A stretch of 64,000 bases of DNA from Betaproteobacteria bacterium HGW-Betaproteobacteria-16 (GCA_002840835.1 PHCQ01000014.1:82704-146703), one strand, 5' to 3'; numbered from the stretch's first letter, positions 1-8,634 are shown. Notes: generated by a model from the letters alone, not told the origin. Numbers and translations: made by a program.

Positions 1-739
1 GGATGGAACCGATCACCGTGGCGCTCAGGCCTCGCTCATGGCCCAGCACCGGTACGAGAAAGGTGTGAACGTCCCAGCAGGACGAAAGCAACCAGTTGAC
101 AATCATCAGCCGACGAAATCCCTTGTCGCGCAGCAGGTTCCATGACGAACCGCTGGACTGGCGAAGCCCGGGATCCACAGGCGCATGTTCAACGGTGTGG
201 CGCACCCAGAACCATGCCAGCGAAGGCAACAGGGCGAGCAGCAGGAAGGCGGCCCGAAAGCCGAAGCTGTCGATCATCACACCGGCGGCAAAAGGGCCCA
301 GGAAGTTGGAGATCGATGGCCCGATGGCCATCCAGCTGAACACCTGCTTGAGCTCGGTGGGGCCATGGGCGAGCCGGCCCACATGGCGCTGCAACGCGAT
401 CATCGCAAGGCCCGTTGCCGCACCACAGGCGAAGGCGGTCACACACAACACCGCAAAAACAGGAAAGGCCACCGCCAGCGCCGCGCCCACCGAGGCCACC
501 CCCACCGAGATCGCCACCGGTTTGCGAAGGCCGCGTCGGTCCGCATAGCGCCCGGCCGGCAAGGCGATGAACACCGTGGCCAGTGCAAAAAGCGCCAGCA
601 GCACGCCCACGGCAGCAGGGCTGTATCCCTCTCGCAGCGCCATGAGCGGCGCGGCCATGCGAAATCCCGTCATGCAGGCATGAAGGCAGATTTGCGCCGC
701 GATGAATCGCGAGAGCTCGGCGCGCAAAGCAGGGTTCAA
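1..739 (-). CDS. MFS transporter, 3' end cut by the window edge
   Basis: The minus-strand frame is open from about 739 to base 1 and gives some 246 residues, so the C-terminal half lies outside the window. The peptide is rich in hydrophobic helices and carries the MFS loop 2-3 signature (GRYADRRG) near residue 53, which points to a major facilitator inner-membrane transporter. The substrate is unknown. The start is uncertain. No ATG or GTG lies upstream before the in-frame stop, and the TTG at 739 sits inside the inverted repeat that ends at 735, with AGG directly before it. A later ATG lies near residue 18. The native start and promoter may have been displaced by the repeat element next door. 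Confidence 0.75.
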   Translation of the reverse strand, partial: MNPALRAELSRFIAAQICLHACMTGFRMAAPLMALREGYSPAAVGVLLALFALATVFIALPAGRYADRRGLRKPVAISVGVASVGAALAVAFPVFAVLCVTAFACGAATGLAMIALQRHVGRLAHGPTELKQVFSWMAIGPSISNFLGPFAAGVMIDSFGFRAAFLLLALLPSLAWFWVRHTVEHAPVDPGLRQSSGSSWNLLRDKGFRRLMIVNWLLSSCWDVHTFLVPVLGHERGLSATVIGSI

Positions 740-978
740 CCTAGAAACCGCAGTTGGACGGATCCGAGTGGGCCGTCAGGGGGAGGGCTGGCAAGGCGCG
801 ACGACGCAGCGGGCTCCTGCCCGCAAGGAGGAGCAACGCCGCCAGCGCGCTCCCTGGCGGCTCAATCGGGTCTGTAGCGCCTTCACCCATCAGGTGAGCC
901 CCTTCGTGGTCAAGAATCTCAGTGTCCACGGGCACTTCCTGCGGACATGGCGCGGTCAACTGCGGTTTCTAGGTTCAA
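735..978. mobile_element. MITE-like segment with 22-bp inverted terminal repeats
   Basis: Bases 957-978 read CAACTGCGGTTTCTAGGTT followed by CAA. Bases 735-756 are the reverse complement of this with one mismatch (21 of 22). The 200 bases between the arms hold no convincing gene, only a 72-codon minus-strand frame. The left arm overlaps the putative MFS start codon and the right arm overlaps the rmuC stop codon. The symmetric ends, short length and absence of a transposase fit a non-autonomous miniature transposable element. I see no clear target-site duplication. A large stem-loop used for regulation is the alternative. Confidence 0.55.
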
Positions 979-2483
979 GCGTCCCCGTTGTCGTTGGGGT
1001 CCAGGGGCAGCAGCGCACTGGCCTGCTCTTGCGGCAAGGCCTCTACCGTCTTCAACGCGCGACCCATGGCCCGGCTGCGGGTTTCAGCGTTGTCCAGTGT
1101 GTTGAGCACCGTCTGGGTCTGACTCTTGACCCTGGCAAGCACATCACCAAACTTGCCGAATTCGGTTTTGACCGCGCCCAGCACCTGCCAGACCTCACTG
1201 GAACGCTTCTCAAGCGCCAACGTGCGAAAGCCCATCTGCAGGGAGTTGAGCATGGCCATGAGCGTGGTCGGCCCGGCCAGCGTGACGCGGTGTTCGCGCT
1301 GCAGTACCTCCATCAAACCCGGGCGGCGCAGCACTTCTGCATACAGCCCTTCCGTGGGCAGGAACAGGATCGCAAAATCGGTGGTGTGGGGTGGCGCCAG
1401 GTACTTGTCGGCCATCGACTTGGCTTCCAGCTTGATGCGTTGCTCCAGCCCTCGCCCGGCCGCCTCTGCACCTTCGGCGTCGGCACGCTGTTGTGCGTCG
1501 AGCAGCCTCTCGTAGTCCTCATTGGGAAACTTCGCATCGATCGGCAGCCAGCACGGCGTGCCGTCGTCGCCCCGGCCCGGCAACTTGATGGCGAAGTCGA
1601 CCGTGAATCGGCTGTCCGGTTTGGTGATCACCTGTGTGGCGTACTGATCGGGCGCAAACACCTGTTCCAGCAAGGCGGCAAGCTGCGCCTCGCCAAACAT
1701 GCCGCGGGTCTTCACATTGGTCAGCAGGTGCTTGAGGTCGCCCACGCCCTGCGCCAGCGTCTGCATCTCTCCCAGTCCCTTGTGCACCGCCTCCAGCCGG
1801 TCGGCCACCTGCTTGAAGCTCTCGCCCAGGCGCGCCTGCAGGGTGCTCTGCAACTTCTCGTCCACCGTGGCACGCATTTCGTCCAGCTTGGCGGCATTGC
1901 TTTGCTGCAGTTGGGTGAGCTGGCCGTCGAGCGTGGTCCGAATCTCGGTCAGGCGCCGGGCATTGCCTTCGCTCATGTCCTGCAACTGCCGGGTGAGTGT
2001 GTCTCCCAGCGTGCCCCGCAGTTGCACCAGTTGCTGCGCGAAGGCGTCGATCTGGGCGTTTTGTGTGCGGGTAGCCTCGGCCGCCTGGGTGTTCAGATTC
2101 AAGCCCAGCGCCTGCAATTGGGCCGTCAAGGTATCGCCCAGCGTGCCCCGCAGTTGCATCAGCTGCTGGGCAAACGCATCCAGTTGGGCGTTCTGGGTGC
2201 GCGTGGCTTCGGCTTCCTGCCGGGACAGCGTTTCCTGGAACGTGGCCAGCGTCTGCTGGATTTCCTGGCGAGCGCTGCGCGCGTTGTCACCCATCTCCCG
2301 CCGCAATTCGCTTTCGGTCCGCTCCACGCGTTGGCCAATGGCCTGGATGTGTCCCAGCAGTTGCTGGTGATTCGCCTGTCCGTCCGCATCCACGGGAGGG
2401 CGGCGCACCACCAACCAAATGCCGATCAGAAGATTGCCAATCAGCAATGCCAGCATCACCCAGGTCAAGGTGACAACACTCAT
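975..2483 (-). CDS. rmuC: DNA recombination protein RmuC
   Basis: The 502-residue protein has one N-terminal membrane helix (about residues 6-27), a long Gln/Ala-rich coiled coil (about 35-215) and the conserved RmuC nuclease-like domain, with recognisable stretches such as RGMFGEAQL and LPIDAKFPNEDYERL. RmuC proteins limit recombination at inverted repeats and carry a PD-(D/E)XK-like fold. The coiled coil contains a near-perfect 44-residue tandem duplication (about 90-133 and 134-170). The start overlaps the stop of the upstream dehydrogenase gene by 4 bases, which indicates cotranscription. The stop codon lies inside the right inverted repeat of the MITE-like element. Confidence 0.92.
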   Translation of the reverse strand: MSVVTLTWVMLALLIGNLLIGIWLVVRRPPVDADGQANHQQLLGHIQAIGQRVERTESELRREMGDNARSARQEIQQTLATFQETLSRQEAEATRTQNAQLDAFAQQLMQLRGTLGDTLTAQLQALGLNLNTQAAEATRTQNAQIDAFAQQLVQLRGTLGDTLTRQLQDMSEGNARRLTEIRTTLDGQLTQLQQSNAAKLDEMRATVDEKLQSTLQARLGESFKQVADRLEAVHKGLGEMQTLAQGVGDLKHLLTNVKTRGMFGEAQLAALLEQVFAPDQYATQVITKPDSRFTVDFAIKLPGRGDDGTPCWLPIDAKFPNEDYERLLDAQQRADAEGAEAAGRGLEQRIKLEAKSMADKYLAPPHTTDFAILFLPTEGLYAEVLRRPGLMEVLQREHRVTLAGPTTLMAMLNSLQMGFRTLALEKRSSEVWQVLGAVKTEFGKFGDVLARVKSQTQTVLNTLDNAETRSRAMGRALKTVEALPQEQASALLPLDPNDNGDA

Positions 2484-3481
2484 GCGGGCGCGACTTCGGG
2501 GTTCAGAGGAGTCAGCGCCTTGCCCTTGATCAGGTAGGCGATGACGTTGTCGGCCGCGAGCATGGCCATCGCCATGCGGGTACCCATGGTGGCGCTGGCG
2601 ATGTGGGGTGTCAGCACCACATTGGGCACGGTGAGCAGATCGGGATGTACTTTGGGTTCACCCTCAAACACGTCCAGTCCGGCGGCGGCAATGCGCTTTT
2701 CACGCAGGGCAAGCGCCAGTGCCGCGTCATCCACAATGCCGCCGCGCGCGATGTTGATCAGCGTGGCGGTGGGCTTCATCTGGGCGATCTCGGCTGCCCC
2801 GATGGTGTGGTGAGATTCGGGGCTGTAGGGCAGCACCAGCATCAGGTGGTCGGCGCTCCTGAACAGCTCGGCCTTGTCCACATAGCGCGCCTTGCATTCA
2901 ACTTCCAGGGCGCCATCCAGCCGCGAGCGGTTGTGATAGATCACGTTCATGCCAAAGCCGTGCGCACCGCGACGAGCAATGGCCTGCCCGATGCGACCCA
3001 TGCCCAGAATGCCCAGTGTGCTGCCGTGCACTTCGGCGCCCGCAAACATGTCCAGGCTCCACCGGTTCCAGCGGCCTGCGCGCAAGAAGTGTTCACTCTC
3101 TGTCAGGCGCCTGGCGGTGGCCATCAGCAAGGCAAAGCCGAAGTCGGCGGTGGTCTCGGTCAGCACGTCCGGGGTGTTGGTGGCCAGCACGCCAGCAGCG
3201 TTGATCGCGGCCATGTCGAAGTTGTTGTAACCGACCGCGATGTTGGCAACGATCTTCAGTTGCGGACATGCGGCGAGCAACGCCGCATCCACCCGCTCGC
3301 TGCCCGTGGTGAGCACGCCCACCCTGCCCTGCAGGCGCTGGGCCAGTTGCTCGGGCGGGAGCACATGGTCGGTGTCGTTCATCTCGACATCAAAGTGCTC
3401 GCCCAGTCGGGCGACCACTTCCGGGAACACTTTGCGGGCGATGAAGATGCCCGGGCGGCCTGCCGTGCTGGCCGTGGCCAT
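2480..3481 (-). CDS. NAD(P)-dependent D-2-hydroxyacid dehydrogenase
   Basis: The 333-residue protein is of the D-isomer 2-hydroxyacid dehydrogenase family and is closest in style to glyoxylate/hydroxypyruvate reductases (GhrB/GyaR). It shows the Rossmann motif GILGMGRIGQAIARR at about residues 157-171. The catalytic Arg is in NIARGGIVDD, the Glu in GLDVFEGEP and the His in PHIAS, so the Arg-Glu-His set is complete. The expected reaction is reduction of glyoxylate, hydroxypyruvate or a related 2-keto acid in the cytoplasm. The start codon shares one base with the stop of the FKBP gene (TGATG), and the 3' end overlaps rmuC by 4 bases. The exact substrate cannot be read from sequence. Confidence 0.9.
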   Translation of the reverse strand: MATASTAGRPGIFIARKVFPEVVARLGEHFDVEMNDTDHVLPPEQLAQRLQGRVGVLTTGSERVDAALLAACPQLKIVANIAVGYNNFDMAAINAAGVLATNTPDVLTETTADFGFALLMATARRLTESEHFLRAGRWNRWSLDMFAGAEVHGSTLGILGMGRIGQAIARRGAHGFGMNVIYHNRSRLDGALEVECKARYVDKAELFRSADHLMLVLPYSPESHHTIGAAEIAQMKPTATLINIARGGIVDDAALALALREKRIAAAGLDVFEGEPKVHPDLLTVPNVVLTPHIASATMGTRMAMAMLAADNVIAYLIKGKALTPLNPEVAPA

Positions 3482-3828
3482 CAGACCGCCAGCAGATCGA
3501 CTTCGAACAGCAGGGTGGCGTTGGGCGGGATCACACCGCCCGCACCCCGGGCGCCGTAACCCAGTTCGGCCGGGATCACGAGCCGCCGCGTGCCGCCCAC
3601 GGCCATGCCCTGTACGCCTTCGTCCCAGCCTTTGATGACGTGTCCGGCACCCAGCGGGAATTCAAACGGCTGGCCACGGTCCTTGCTGGAGTCGAACTTC
3701 GCGCCTTGCACGCCATTGGTGTAGAGCCATCCGGTGTAGTGCACTTGGACCGGGCGTCCTGCCTGCGCGACTTCGCCATTGCCGACCACGGTGTCTTCGT
3801 ATTGCAGGCCGCTGGGGGTGGTGATCAT
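3481..3828 (-). CDS. FKBP-type peptidyl-prolyl cis-trans isomerase
   Basis: The 115-residue single-domain FKBP has the family landmarks VHYTGWL, FDSS, the FPLGAGHVIKGWDEG segment and GYGARGAGGVIPPNATLLFEV. Those aromatic and Asp residues line the proline-binding pocket. There is no signal peptide, so it is probably cytoplasmic. I chose the ATG at 3828 because AAAGGA lies just upstream and the reading frame before it is not FKBP-like, although the frame stays open to 4113. The gene is translationally coupled to the downstream dehydrogenase (one-base overlap). About 94 bases separate it from the nitroreductase gene upstream. Confidence 0.93.
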   Translation of the reverse strand: MITTPSGLQYEDTVVGNGEVAQAGRPVQVHYTGWLYTNGVQGAKFDSSKDRGQPFEFPLGAGHVIKGWDEGVQGMAVGGTRRLVIPAELGYGARGAGGVIPPNATLLFEVDLLAV

Positions 3829-3922
3829 GGTGTTCCTTTGTTGAAGTGAAATGAGGGATTGAGGTTGCAAGACGGCGCCTGCCCCACTGCAAGGCCGGGG
3901 CGAAAGCCGCTTCGAGCAGGCA

Positions 3923-4651
3923 TTATTCCAGCCAGTGGGTGAACGACGAGACCGGTTCCCTGGGCGTGTGAAAGTCGTTGACCGGATCGGCCGGATCGGC
4001 ATAACCCAACGACATGCCACAGACCAGCATTTCCTGTTCACCGGCGCCAATGTGCGGAAGAATGATCTTCGCGAAGCCGTTCCACGCGGCCTGGGGACAG
4101 GTGTGCAGACCATGACCCCGCGCGGCGACCATGATGTTCTGCAGGAACATGCCGTAGTCCACCAGCGATCCCCGGCCCATGATCTGGTCGAGCGTGAACA
4201 TCAGGCCCACCGGCGCATCGAAGAATCGGAAATTGCGCTGGTGCTGCGCATGCATCTTGTCCTTGTCGCCCTTGGTGATACCGAGCAGGCCATACAGGCT
4301 CCAGCCGTTTTCACGCCGGCGGTCGATGTAGGGGCTGACCCATTTTTCAGGGTAGTAGTCGTAGGCCTCGCGGTATTCACTGGCCAGCGACGGGTCGGCA
4401 CGCAAGGCATCGTGAGCGGCACACACCTTCTGAACCAGGGCATCGCGGCTGGCGCCCTGCAACACGTAGACCTTCCAGGGCTGCGTGTTGGTGCCGGAAG
4501 GTGCACGACTGGCGACCTCCAGGATGTGCTCGATCACATCGCGCTGCACCGGCCGCGGCAGAAAGGCTCGTGCAGACATGCGACTGGTGATGGCGGCATC
4601 GACCGCCTGCGCGTCGATCACGGTCGCGGGCGGAACGGGGTTGTGGGTCAT
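3923..4651 (-). CDS. nitroreductase-family flavoprotein
   Basis: The 242-residue protein has the FMN-binding opening [13 protein letters not shown] and the segment [18 protein letters not shown] at about 48-65, both typical of NfsA/NfsB-like nitroreductases. The C-terminal part has the family motif of a glycine-rich MSLGYAD near the end. Such enzymes reduce nitro groups, quinones or flavins with NAD(P)H. The substrate here is unknown. Its start overlaps the stop of the thioesterase gene by 4 bases, so the two are cotranscribed and probably translationally coupled. Confidence 0.88.
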   Translation of the reverse strand: MTHNPVPPATVIDAQAVDAAITSRMSARAFLPRPVQRDVIEHILEVASRAPSGTNTQPWKVYVLQGASRDALVQKVCAAHDALRADPSLASEYREAYDYYPEKWVSPYIDRRRENGWSLYGLLGITKGDKDKMHAQHQRNFRFFDAPVGLMFTLDQIMGRGSLVDYGMFLQNIMVAARGHGLHTCPQAAWNGFAKIILPHIGAGEQEMLVCGMSLGYADPADPVNDFHTPREPVSSFTHWLE

Positions 4652-5097
4652 AGCAGGGTCTCCAGGGTCTTTTTCAGCGGCGCCGGCAAAGCCACGGGCC
4701 GGCGGGTTTCACGGTCCACATACACATGAACAAAATGGCCGCAGGCCGCCGCCGTTTCCTGGCCTTGTGCAAACAGGCCCACCTCGTAGCGAACACTGGA
4801 GCTGCCCAGGTGCGCCACACGCAGGCCTGCTTCCACCGTTTGCGGAAAAGCCAGAGGCGCGAAGTAATTGCACTGGGTCTCGATCACCAGGCCGATCACC
4901 GCGCCAGCATGAATGTCCAGCGCACCTTGTTCGATCAGGTAGGCATTGACCGCCGTGTCGAACCAACTGTAATACACCACGTTGTTGACGTGGCCGTAAA
5001 CATCGTTGTCGGCCCATCGCGTGCCGATCGGGCGGAACACGCGATAGGCACTGCGTGGCTGGGGCTGGGCGCGGGGGGGGCGGCTGTCTGTGCTCAT
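4648..5097 (-). CDS. 4-hydroxybenzoyl-CoA-type acyl-CoA thioesterase
   Basis: The 149-residue hot-dog-fold protein starts at the ATG at 5097. It has the 4HBT motif [22 protein letters not shown] near residues 27-48, in which the Asp of DVYGHVNN is the catalytic residue of this class. The frame is open upstream to 5478, but that part overlaps the amidohydrolase gene and is not family-like. The protein should hydrolyse acyl- or aroyl-CoA esters in the cytoplasm. It overlaps the amidohydrolase start side by 4 bases and the nitroreductase by 4 bases, so it sits in the middle of a tightly packed operon. Confidence 0.9.
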   Translation of the reverse strand: MSTDSRPPRAQPQPRSAYRVFRPIGTRWADNDVYGHVNNVVYYSWFDTAVNAYLIEQGALDIHAGAVIGLVIETQCNYFAPLAFPQTVEAGLRVAHLGSSSVRYEVGLFAQGQETAAACGHFVHVYVDRETRRPVALPAPLKKTLETLL

Positions 5098-6095
5098 GCG
5101 GCGGCATTTTGCCAGCGCGGCGCCCCGGCGGCTGTCGCTGCGGCGCCGATGGGTGAAAGCGCCGCCAAGGCCTGCCATCGCTGATGGTATTCGAGCGCTG
5201 TGCGGTAGGTGTGCACCTGCACTTGCACAGTGGTGTCCATGTTGATGCCGTAGCCGCCCGCCATGGCAAACGCCAGTGGCACGCGGCGTTGCCAGGCCCA
5301 GTCCATCACACGCCTGTCGCGTGCCTCCAGCCCATCGAAGCTCAGTTTCAGGCGCCCCAGTCGATCTCCTTCGTGCGGGTCGGCCCCGGCAAGGTAGATC
5401 ACAAGCCCGGGAGTGAAGCGCTGTCCCAGGTCGTCGAGCGCATGATCCAGGGCCTCGAGGTAGGCCGCATCGCCGCAACCGTCGGGCAGATCGACATCCA
5501 GGTCGCTCGGCTCCTTGCGAAAGGGGAAGTTCTTCGCACCATGCATCGACAGCGTGAACACCGAGGCGTCGCGCGCAAAGATGTGTGCAGTGCCATTGCC
5601 CTGGTGCACATCCAGATCAATGATGGCCACCTGCAGTGGTCCACTGGCGCGAGCCACGCGCGCATGTTCGGCCTGCATCAGCCTGGCGGCCACGGCGGCA
5701 TCGTTGAACACGCAAAAACCACCTCCCTTGTCGGCATACGCATGGTGCGTACCACCGGCCAGATTGGCCGACACGCCCGCCCCGCCCATCGCCGTGCGGC
5801 AAGCCTGCAGCGTGGCCCCCACGGACCGTCGGGCGCGCTCGGCCATGGCAGGGCTCCAGGGAAAACCGATCTCGCGTTGCGCTGCGGGCGCAAGCGAGCC
5901 ACCGGCCACGGCGGCGATGTAATCGGGTGTGTGAACCAGTGCCAGCACACCATCGCTGGCCGGCAGGGCCTCGTGCATCCGGACCTGCGGCAGTTCAAGG
6001 GCCAGTCGCTCTCGCAATCGGGCGTACTTGGCCATGGGAAAGCGGTGCCCGCTGGGCAGTGGCAACACGAAATGGTCGGCGTAGTAGGCGTGCAC
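5094..6095 (-). CDS. histone deacetylase-superfamily amidohydrolase
   Basis: The 333-residue zinc amidohydrolase is of the HDAC/AcuC/acetylpolyamine amidohydrolase superfamily. It shows GGTHHA at 114-119, with the paired active-site His. DLDVHQGNG at 160-168 supplies the zinc ligands Asp162 and His164, and GADPHEGD near 238 supplies the third ligand, Asp239. Bacterial members remove acetyl or other acyl groups from small amides or protein lysines. The substrate is unknown. It is the first gene of the run towards rmuC. Together with the thioesterase it makes an acyl-transfer reversal role plausible, but that is inference only. Confidence 0.92.
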   Translation of the reverse strand: MHAYYADHFVLPLPSGHRFPMAKYARLRERLALELPQVRMHEALPASDGVLALVHTPDYIAAVAGGSLAPAAQREIGFPWSPAMAERARRSVGATLQACRTAMGGAGVSANLAGGTHHAYADKGGGFCVFNDAAVAARLMQAEHARVARASGPLQVAIIDLDVHQGNGTAHIFARDASVFTLSMHGAKNFPFRKEPSDLDVDLPDGCGDAAYLEALDHALDDLGQRFTPGLVIYLAGADPHEGDRLGRLKLSFDGLEARDRRVMDWAWQRRVPLAFAMAGGYGINMDTTVQVQVHTYRTALEYHQRWQALAALSPIGAAATAAGAPRWQNAAA

Positions 6096-6183
6096 TGAAG
6101 GACCTGAACGAAGCGAGGTGAGGATTGTGGCTTCGCCCGCCCGCCGGTGCGCAAACAGGGGGTTTTAGAAAGCACCATCTAAA

Positions 6184-6201
6184 ATGTTGCAATGCAGCAA
6201 A
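6184..6201 (+). promoter_or_regulatory. PhaR-like operator, upstream copy
   Basis: ATGTTGCAATGCAGCAAA lies just upstream of the -35 hexamer of the phasin promoter. It is matched with one difference by a second copy at 6243-6260. TGC...GCA-rich motifs of this kind are bound by PhaR, the PHB-sensing repressor of phasin genes. Assignment to PhaR is by analogy. Confidence 0.6.
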
Positions 6202-6207
6202 AAGGAC

Positions 6208-6235
6208 TTGCACACCCTCCTCAAGTGCCTATAAT
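6208..6235 (+). promoter_or_regulatory. sigma70-type promoter of the phasin gene
   Basis: TTGCAC (6208-6213) and a perfect TATAAT (6230-6235) are separated by 16 bases. Transcription would start near 6242, inside the second operator-like repeat, about 115 bases before the phasin start codon. Confidence 0.7.
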
Positions 6236-6242
6236 TCAAACC

Positions 6243-6260
6243 ATGTTGCAGTGCAGCAAA
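6243..6260 (+). promoter_or_regulatory. PhaR-like operator, copy at the transcription start
   Basis: ATGTTGCAGTGCAGCAAA repeats the 6184 element with one mismatch, 59 bases further on. It covers the expected transcription start, a position suited to repression. Confidence 0.6.
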
Positions 6261-6358
6261 TCGAACGAAAACAACAGCGTCCAGACAGCGCGGTGTTCCA
6301 TAGCAGCCCTCAACTGACCCCGTCATTCCGACCCGTCATCTATATCAGGAGTATGAAC

Positions 6359-6901
6359 ATGCTGACCGCTGAACAAATCGTCGCCGCCCAGAAAGCCAAC
6401 ATTGAAACCCTTTTCGGCCTGACCAACAAAGCCTTCGAAGGCGTGGAAAAGCTGGTTGAACTCAACGTGCAAGCCACCAAGGCTGCCCTGTCCGAGTCCG
6501 CCAACAGCACGCAAGCACTGCTCAGCGTCAAAGACGCCCAGGAACTGCTCGCCCTGCAGGCCAGCCTGTTCCAGCCCCTGGCTGAAAAGACCGTGGCCTA
6601 CAGCCGTCACCTGTACGACATCGCTTCGGGCACCGGCACCGAATTCGGCAAGGCCGCTGAAGCCCAGGCTGCAGATGCACAGAAGAAGTTCAACGCCTTC
6701 GTTGACAACGCTGCCAAGAACGCCCCCGCCGGTTCCGAGACCGCCGTGGCCGTGATGAAGAGCGCCATCTCTGCCAGCAACAATGCCCTGGAATCGGTGC
6801 AGAAGGCTGTCAAGCAAGCCACCGAAATGGCCGAAGCCAACTTCAACACCGTGACCGCCCAAGCTGTGAACGCCACCAAGACCACCGCCAAAAAGCGTTG
6901 A
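6359..6901 (+). CDS. phaP: phasin, polyhydroxyalkanoate granule-associated protein
   Basis: The 180-residue, Ala-rich, largely alpha-helical protein begins [14 protein letters not shown], with [18 protein letters not shown] shortly after. This is the characteristic N-terminus of betaproteobacterial PhaP phasins (TIGR01841 type). It coats PHB granules and controls their size and number. I chose the ATG at 6359 because AGGAG at 6347-6351 lies 7 bases upstream. The ATG at 6353 is too close to that site. The C-terminus ends in a Lys/Thr-rich tail. It is a single-gene unit with its own promoter, two PhaR-like sites and a strong terminator, as expected for an abundant protein induced by polymer accumulation. 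Confidence 0.93.
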   Translation: MLTAEQIVAAQKANIETLFGLTNKAFEGVEKLVELNVQATKAALSESANSTQALLSVKDAQELLALQASLFQPLAEKTVAYSRHLYDIASGTGTEFGKAAEAQAADAQKKFNAFVDNAAKNAPAGSETAVAVMKSAISASNNALESVQKAVKQATEMAEANFNTVTAQAVNATKTTAKKR

Positions 6902-7072
6902 ACTGAACCGGGATCGCGCCGTTGATCGGGCGACTTGACTTTTGTCAGACCGCCCACAATTGAGACACTGTGCGATCCACGCAGCCCTGCAAAGGCGGCA
7001 CTTTCGCAATTGCCCGTTTTTTCTGGTTGTCTCCTCGGGTCCTTTTCGAAATTCGATTTCATCGGACCCCTT

Positions 7073-7103
7073 AAGCCCTCACTGCAAAGTGAGGGCTTTT
7101 TTT
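7073..7103 (+). terminator. rho-independent terminator of the phasin gene
   Basis: AAGCCCTCACT (7073-7083) pairs perfectly with AGTGAGGGCTT (7088-7098) around a GCAA loop and is followed by a T tract to 7103. The stem lies 170 bases after the phasin stop. Confidence 0.88.
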
Positions 7104-7176
7104 ATGCGCGCGTCGCTCCTTCTGCCATGCATGAGCGCTCAGGCAAAGTGAACTCTCCGGCCTCAAATCTTCAATG

Positions 7177-7195
7177 CTTACTAATAACCATTCGT
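7177..7195 (+). promoter_or_regulatory. weak Fur-box candidate
   Basis: CTTACTAATAACCATTCGT matches 11 of 19 positions of the classical Fur box and lies 110 bases before an iron-type binding protein gene. The match is marginal and could be chance. Confidence 0.3.
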
Positions 7196-7303
7196 GTTTC
7201 TGATAGCATTCACGGATGACTCCAGTGCATCCGCCGCTCGACACGGCTGCACCGCGCAAGTGACGCTGGCATTCCGTTTACACGACTCAAAGAAAGGCCC
7301 CAA

Positions 7304-8353
7304 GTGACTTCTTTCGCCAAACTCCCCCTGGCCATCGCCGCGATGGCCACCGCTCTGTGCCTCCCGGCCCAGGCCCAAGAGAAAGTGCTCAATCTCTACT
7401 CCGCCCGTCACTATCAGACCGACGAGGTGATGTACGACACCTTCACCAAGACAACGGGAATCAAGATCAACCGGGTTGATGCGGACGATGCCGGCATTCT
7501 TGCCCGCTTGCGCGCCGAAGGCGCTGCGTCGCCAGCCGATGTGATCCTGCTCGTGGACGCCGCCCGCCTGGCTTCGGCCGACAGCCAGGGCCTCTTCCAG
7601 CCGATCAAATCGGCCAAGCTCGATGCAGCGATCCCCGCCAACCTGCGCGCCGACGCTGGCGAAGGCGGCGTGACATGGACAGGTTTTTCCACGCGCGCAC
7701 GTGTCATCGTCTACGACCCGCTGCGCATCAAGCCTGAAGCCGTGGCCACCTACGAACAGCTCGCCGATCCCGCTCTTAAAGGCATGGTCTGCACCCGCAG
7801 CGGCTCACACCCCTACAACCTGTCGCTGTTCGCCACCGTGGTCGAACGCCTCGGGGATGCAAAGGGCGAAGCCTGGCTCAAGGGCCTGGTCACGAACATG
7901 GCGCGCGCGCCCAAAGGTGGCGACACCGACCAGATCAAGGCCGTCGCGTCTGGCGAATGCGGCGTGGCTGTGACCAACAGCTACTACGTGGCACGGCTGC
8001 TGAAGTCCAGCAAACCCGAAGATCGCGCCGTGATGGAAAAGGTGCGCGTGGTGTTTCCCAACCAAGGCACCAGCGGCACGCACGTCAACATCGCCGGCGC
8101 GGGCGTCGCCAAGCACGCCAAGAACCCTGAGAGCGCCATTGCCTTCATGGAATTCCTGGCCAGCCCGTTTGCGCAGGACTACTTCGCCAACGGCAACAAC
8201 GAGTTCCCGGCAGCCAAAGGTGTGAAGGTCGACAACCCGGCCATCAAGGCCATGGGCGGCAACAACTTCAAGGCCGAAACCATTCCCCTCGGCGTGGTCG
8301 CCAAGAACCTGACCAAGGTTCAGCAGATGCTGGATCGCGTGGGGTACAAGTGA
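7304..8353 (+). CDS. Fe(3+)-type ABC transporter periplasmic binding protein
   Basis: The 349-residue protein has a Sec signal peptide (about residues 1-24, cleavage after AQA) and the opening KVLNLYSARHYQTDEVMYDTF, which is typical of FutA/FbpA-type ferric-iron binding proteins. Tyr residues near 20-30 and a Tyr pair in NSYYVARLL are in the positions used as metal ligands in that family. The start is the GTG at 7304, with AGAAAGG upstream. No permease or ATPase gene is adjacent, so it is an orphan component that must use a transporter encoded elsewhere. A marginal Fur-like box precedes it. The ligand could be another metal-chelate. Confidence 0.87.
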   Translation: MTSFAKLPLAIAAMATALCLPAQAQEKVLNLYSARHYQTDEVMYDTFTKTTGIKINRVDADDAGILARLRAEGAASPADVILLVDAARLASADSQGLFQPIKSAKLDAAIPANLRADAGEGGVTWTGFSTRARVIVYDPLRIKPEAVATYEQLADPALKGMVCTRSGSHPYNLSLFATVVERLGDAKGEAWLKGLVTNMARAPKGGDTDQIKAVASGECGVAVTNSYYVARLLKSSKPEDRAVMEKVRVVFPNQGTSGTHVNIAGAGVAKHAKNPESAIAFMEFLASPFAQDYFANGNNEFPAAKGVKVDNPAIKAMGGNNFKAETIPLGVVAKNLTKVQQMLDRVGYK

Positions 8354-8634
8354 TCTCCCCGCTGCGCCGCTGACGCGGCTTCCCCCCTCTCTGGCGCGCC
8401 CTTCGGGCGCTTGGAGGGGGGACGGCATCTTGGGCCGGCAGAGCCGTCCCTCGCTGCCCCTGGATCGAGGCACTTCGCTTCGGAAGGGCTCAGCACGCTC
8501 CCTGTGCAAGCGGCCTGTTCCCACTATCCAGTCGGAGCAAAGTGTCTTTATCCAGAGATGCGGTGGAACCGGCTCTGCCGGGCCACTCGCATCGCCCCCT
8601 TGAGTGGGTGACGCCGAAGGCGGCGCGGGGGTGG
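8354..8634. repeat. GC-rich intergenic repeat region, including shared element copy A (8569-8632)
   Basis: The interval between two convergent genes is filled with GC-rich repeat sequence and no gene. Copy A of a dispersed element starts with the small hairpin CCGGC-tct-GCCGG at 8569-8581 and ends with the core GGGTGACGCCG-A-AGGCGGCGCGGGGG at 8606-8632. Similar elements lie at 32288-32349 and 41856-41919. The left part (8356-8440) contains inverted relatives of the same motifs, with GCGCCC-tt-GGGCGC at 8396-8410 able to fold and close off transcription from both sides. Confidence 0.7.

Larger units (their letters stand above)
6902..7303. other. non-coding interval after the phasin gene
   Basis: No credible gene is seen. 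The interval holds a small stem (GGGCG with CGCCC around 6926-6953), a second short stem (GGGTCC 7037-7042 with GGACCC 7064-7069), the strong terminator at 7073-7103 and, after it, the probable promoter region of the iron-type binding protein. Confidence 0.6.

Noticed and set aside
741..959. 72-codon minus-strand frame inside the inverted-repeat segment
   Set aside because: No recognisable domain and it lies almost wholly within the MITE-like segment.
6926..6953. Small stem-loop after the phasin gene
   Set aside because: The stem is short and lacks a T tract. The strong terminator at 7073 explains transcript end better.
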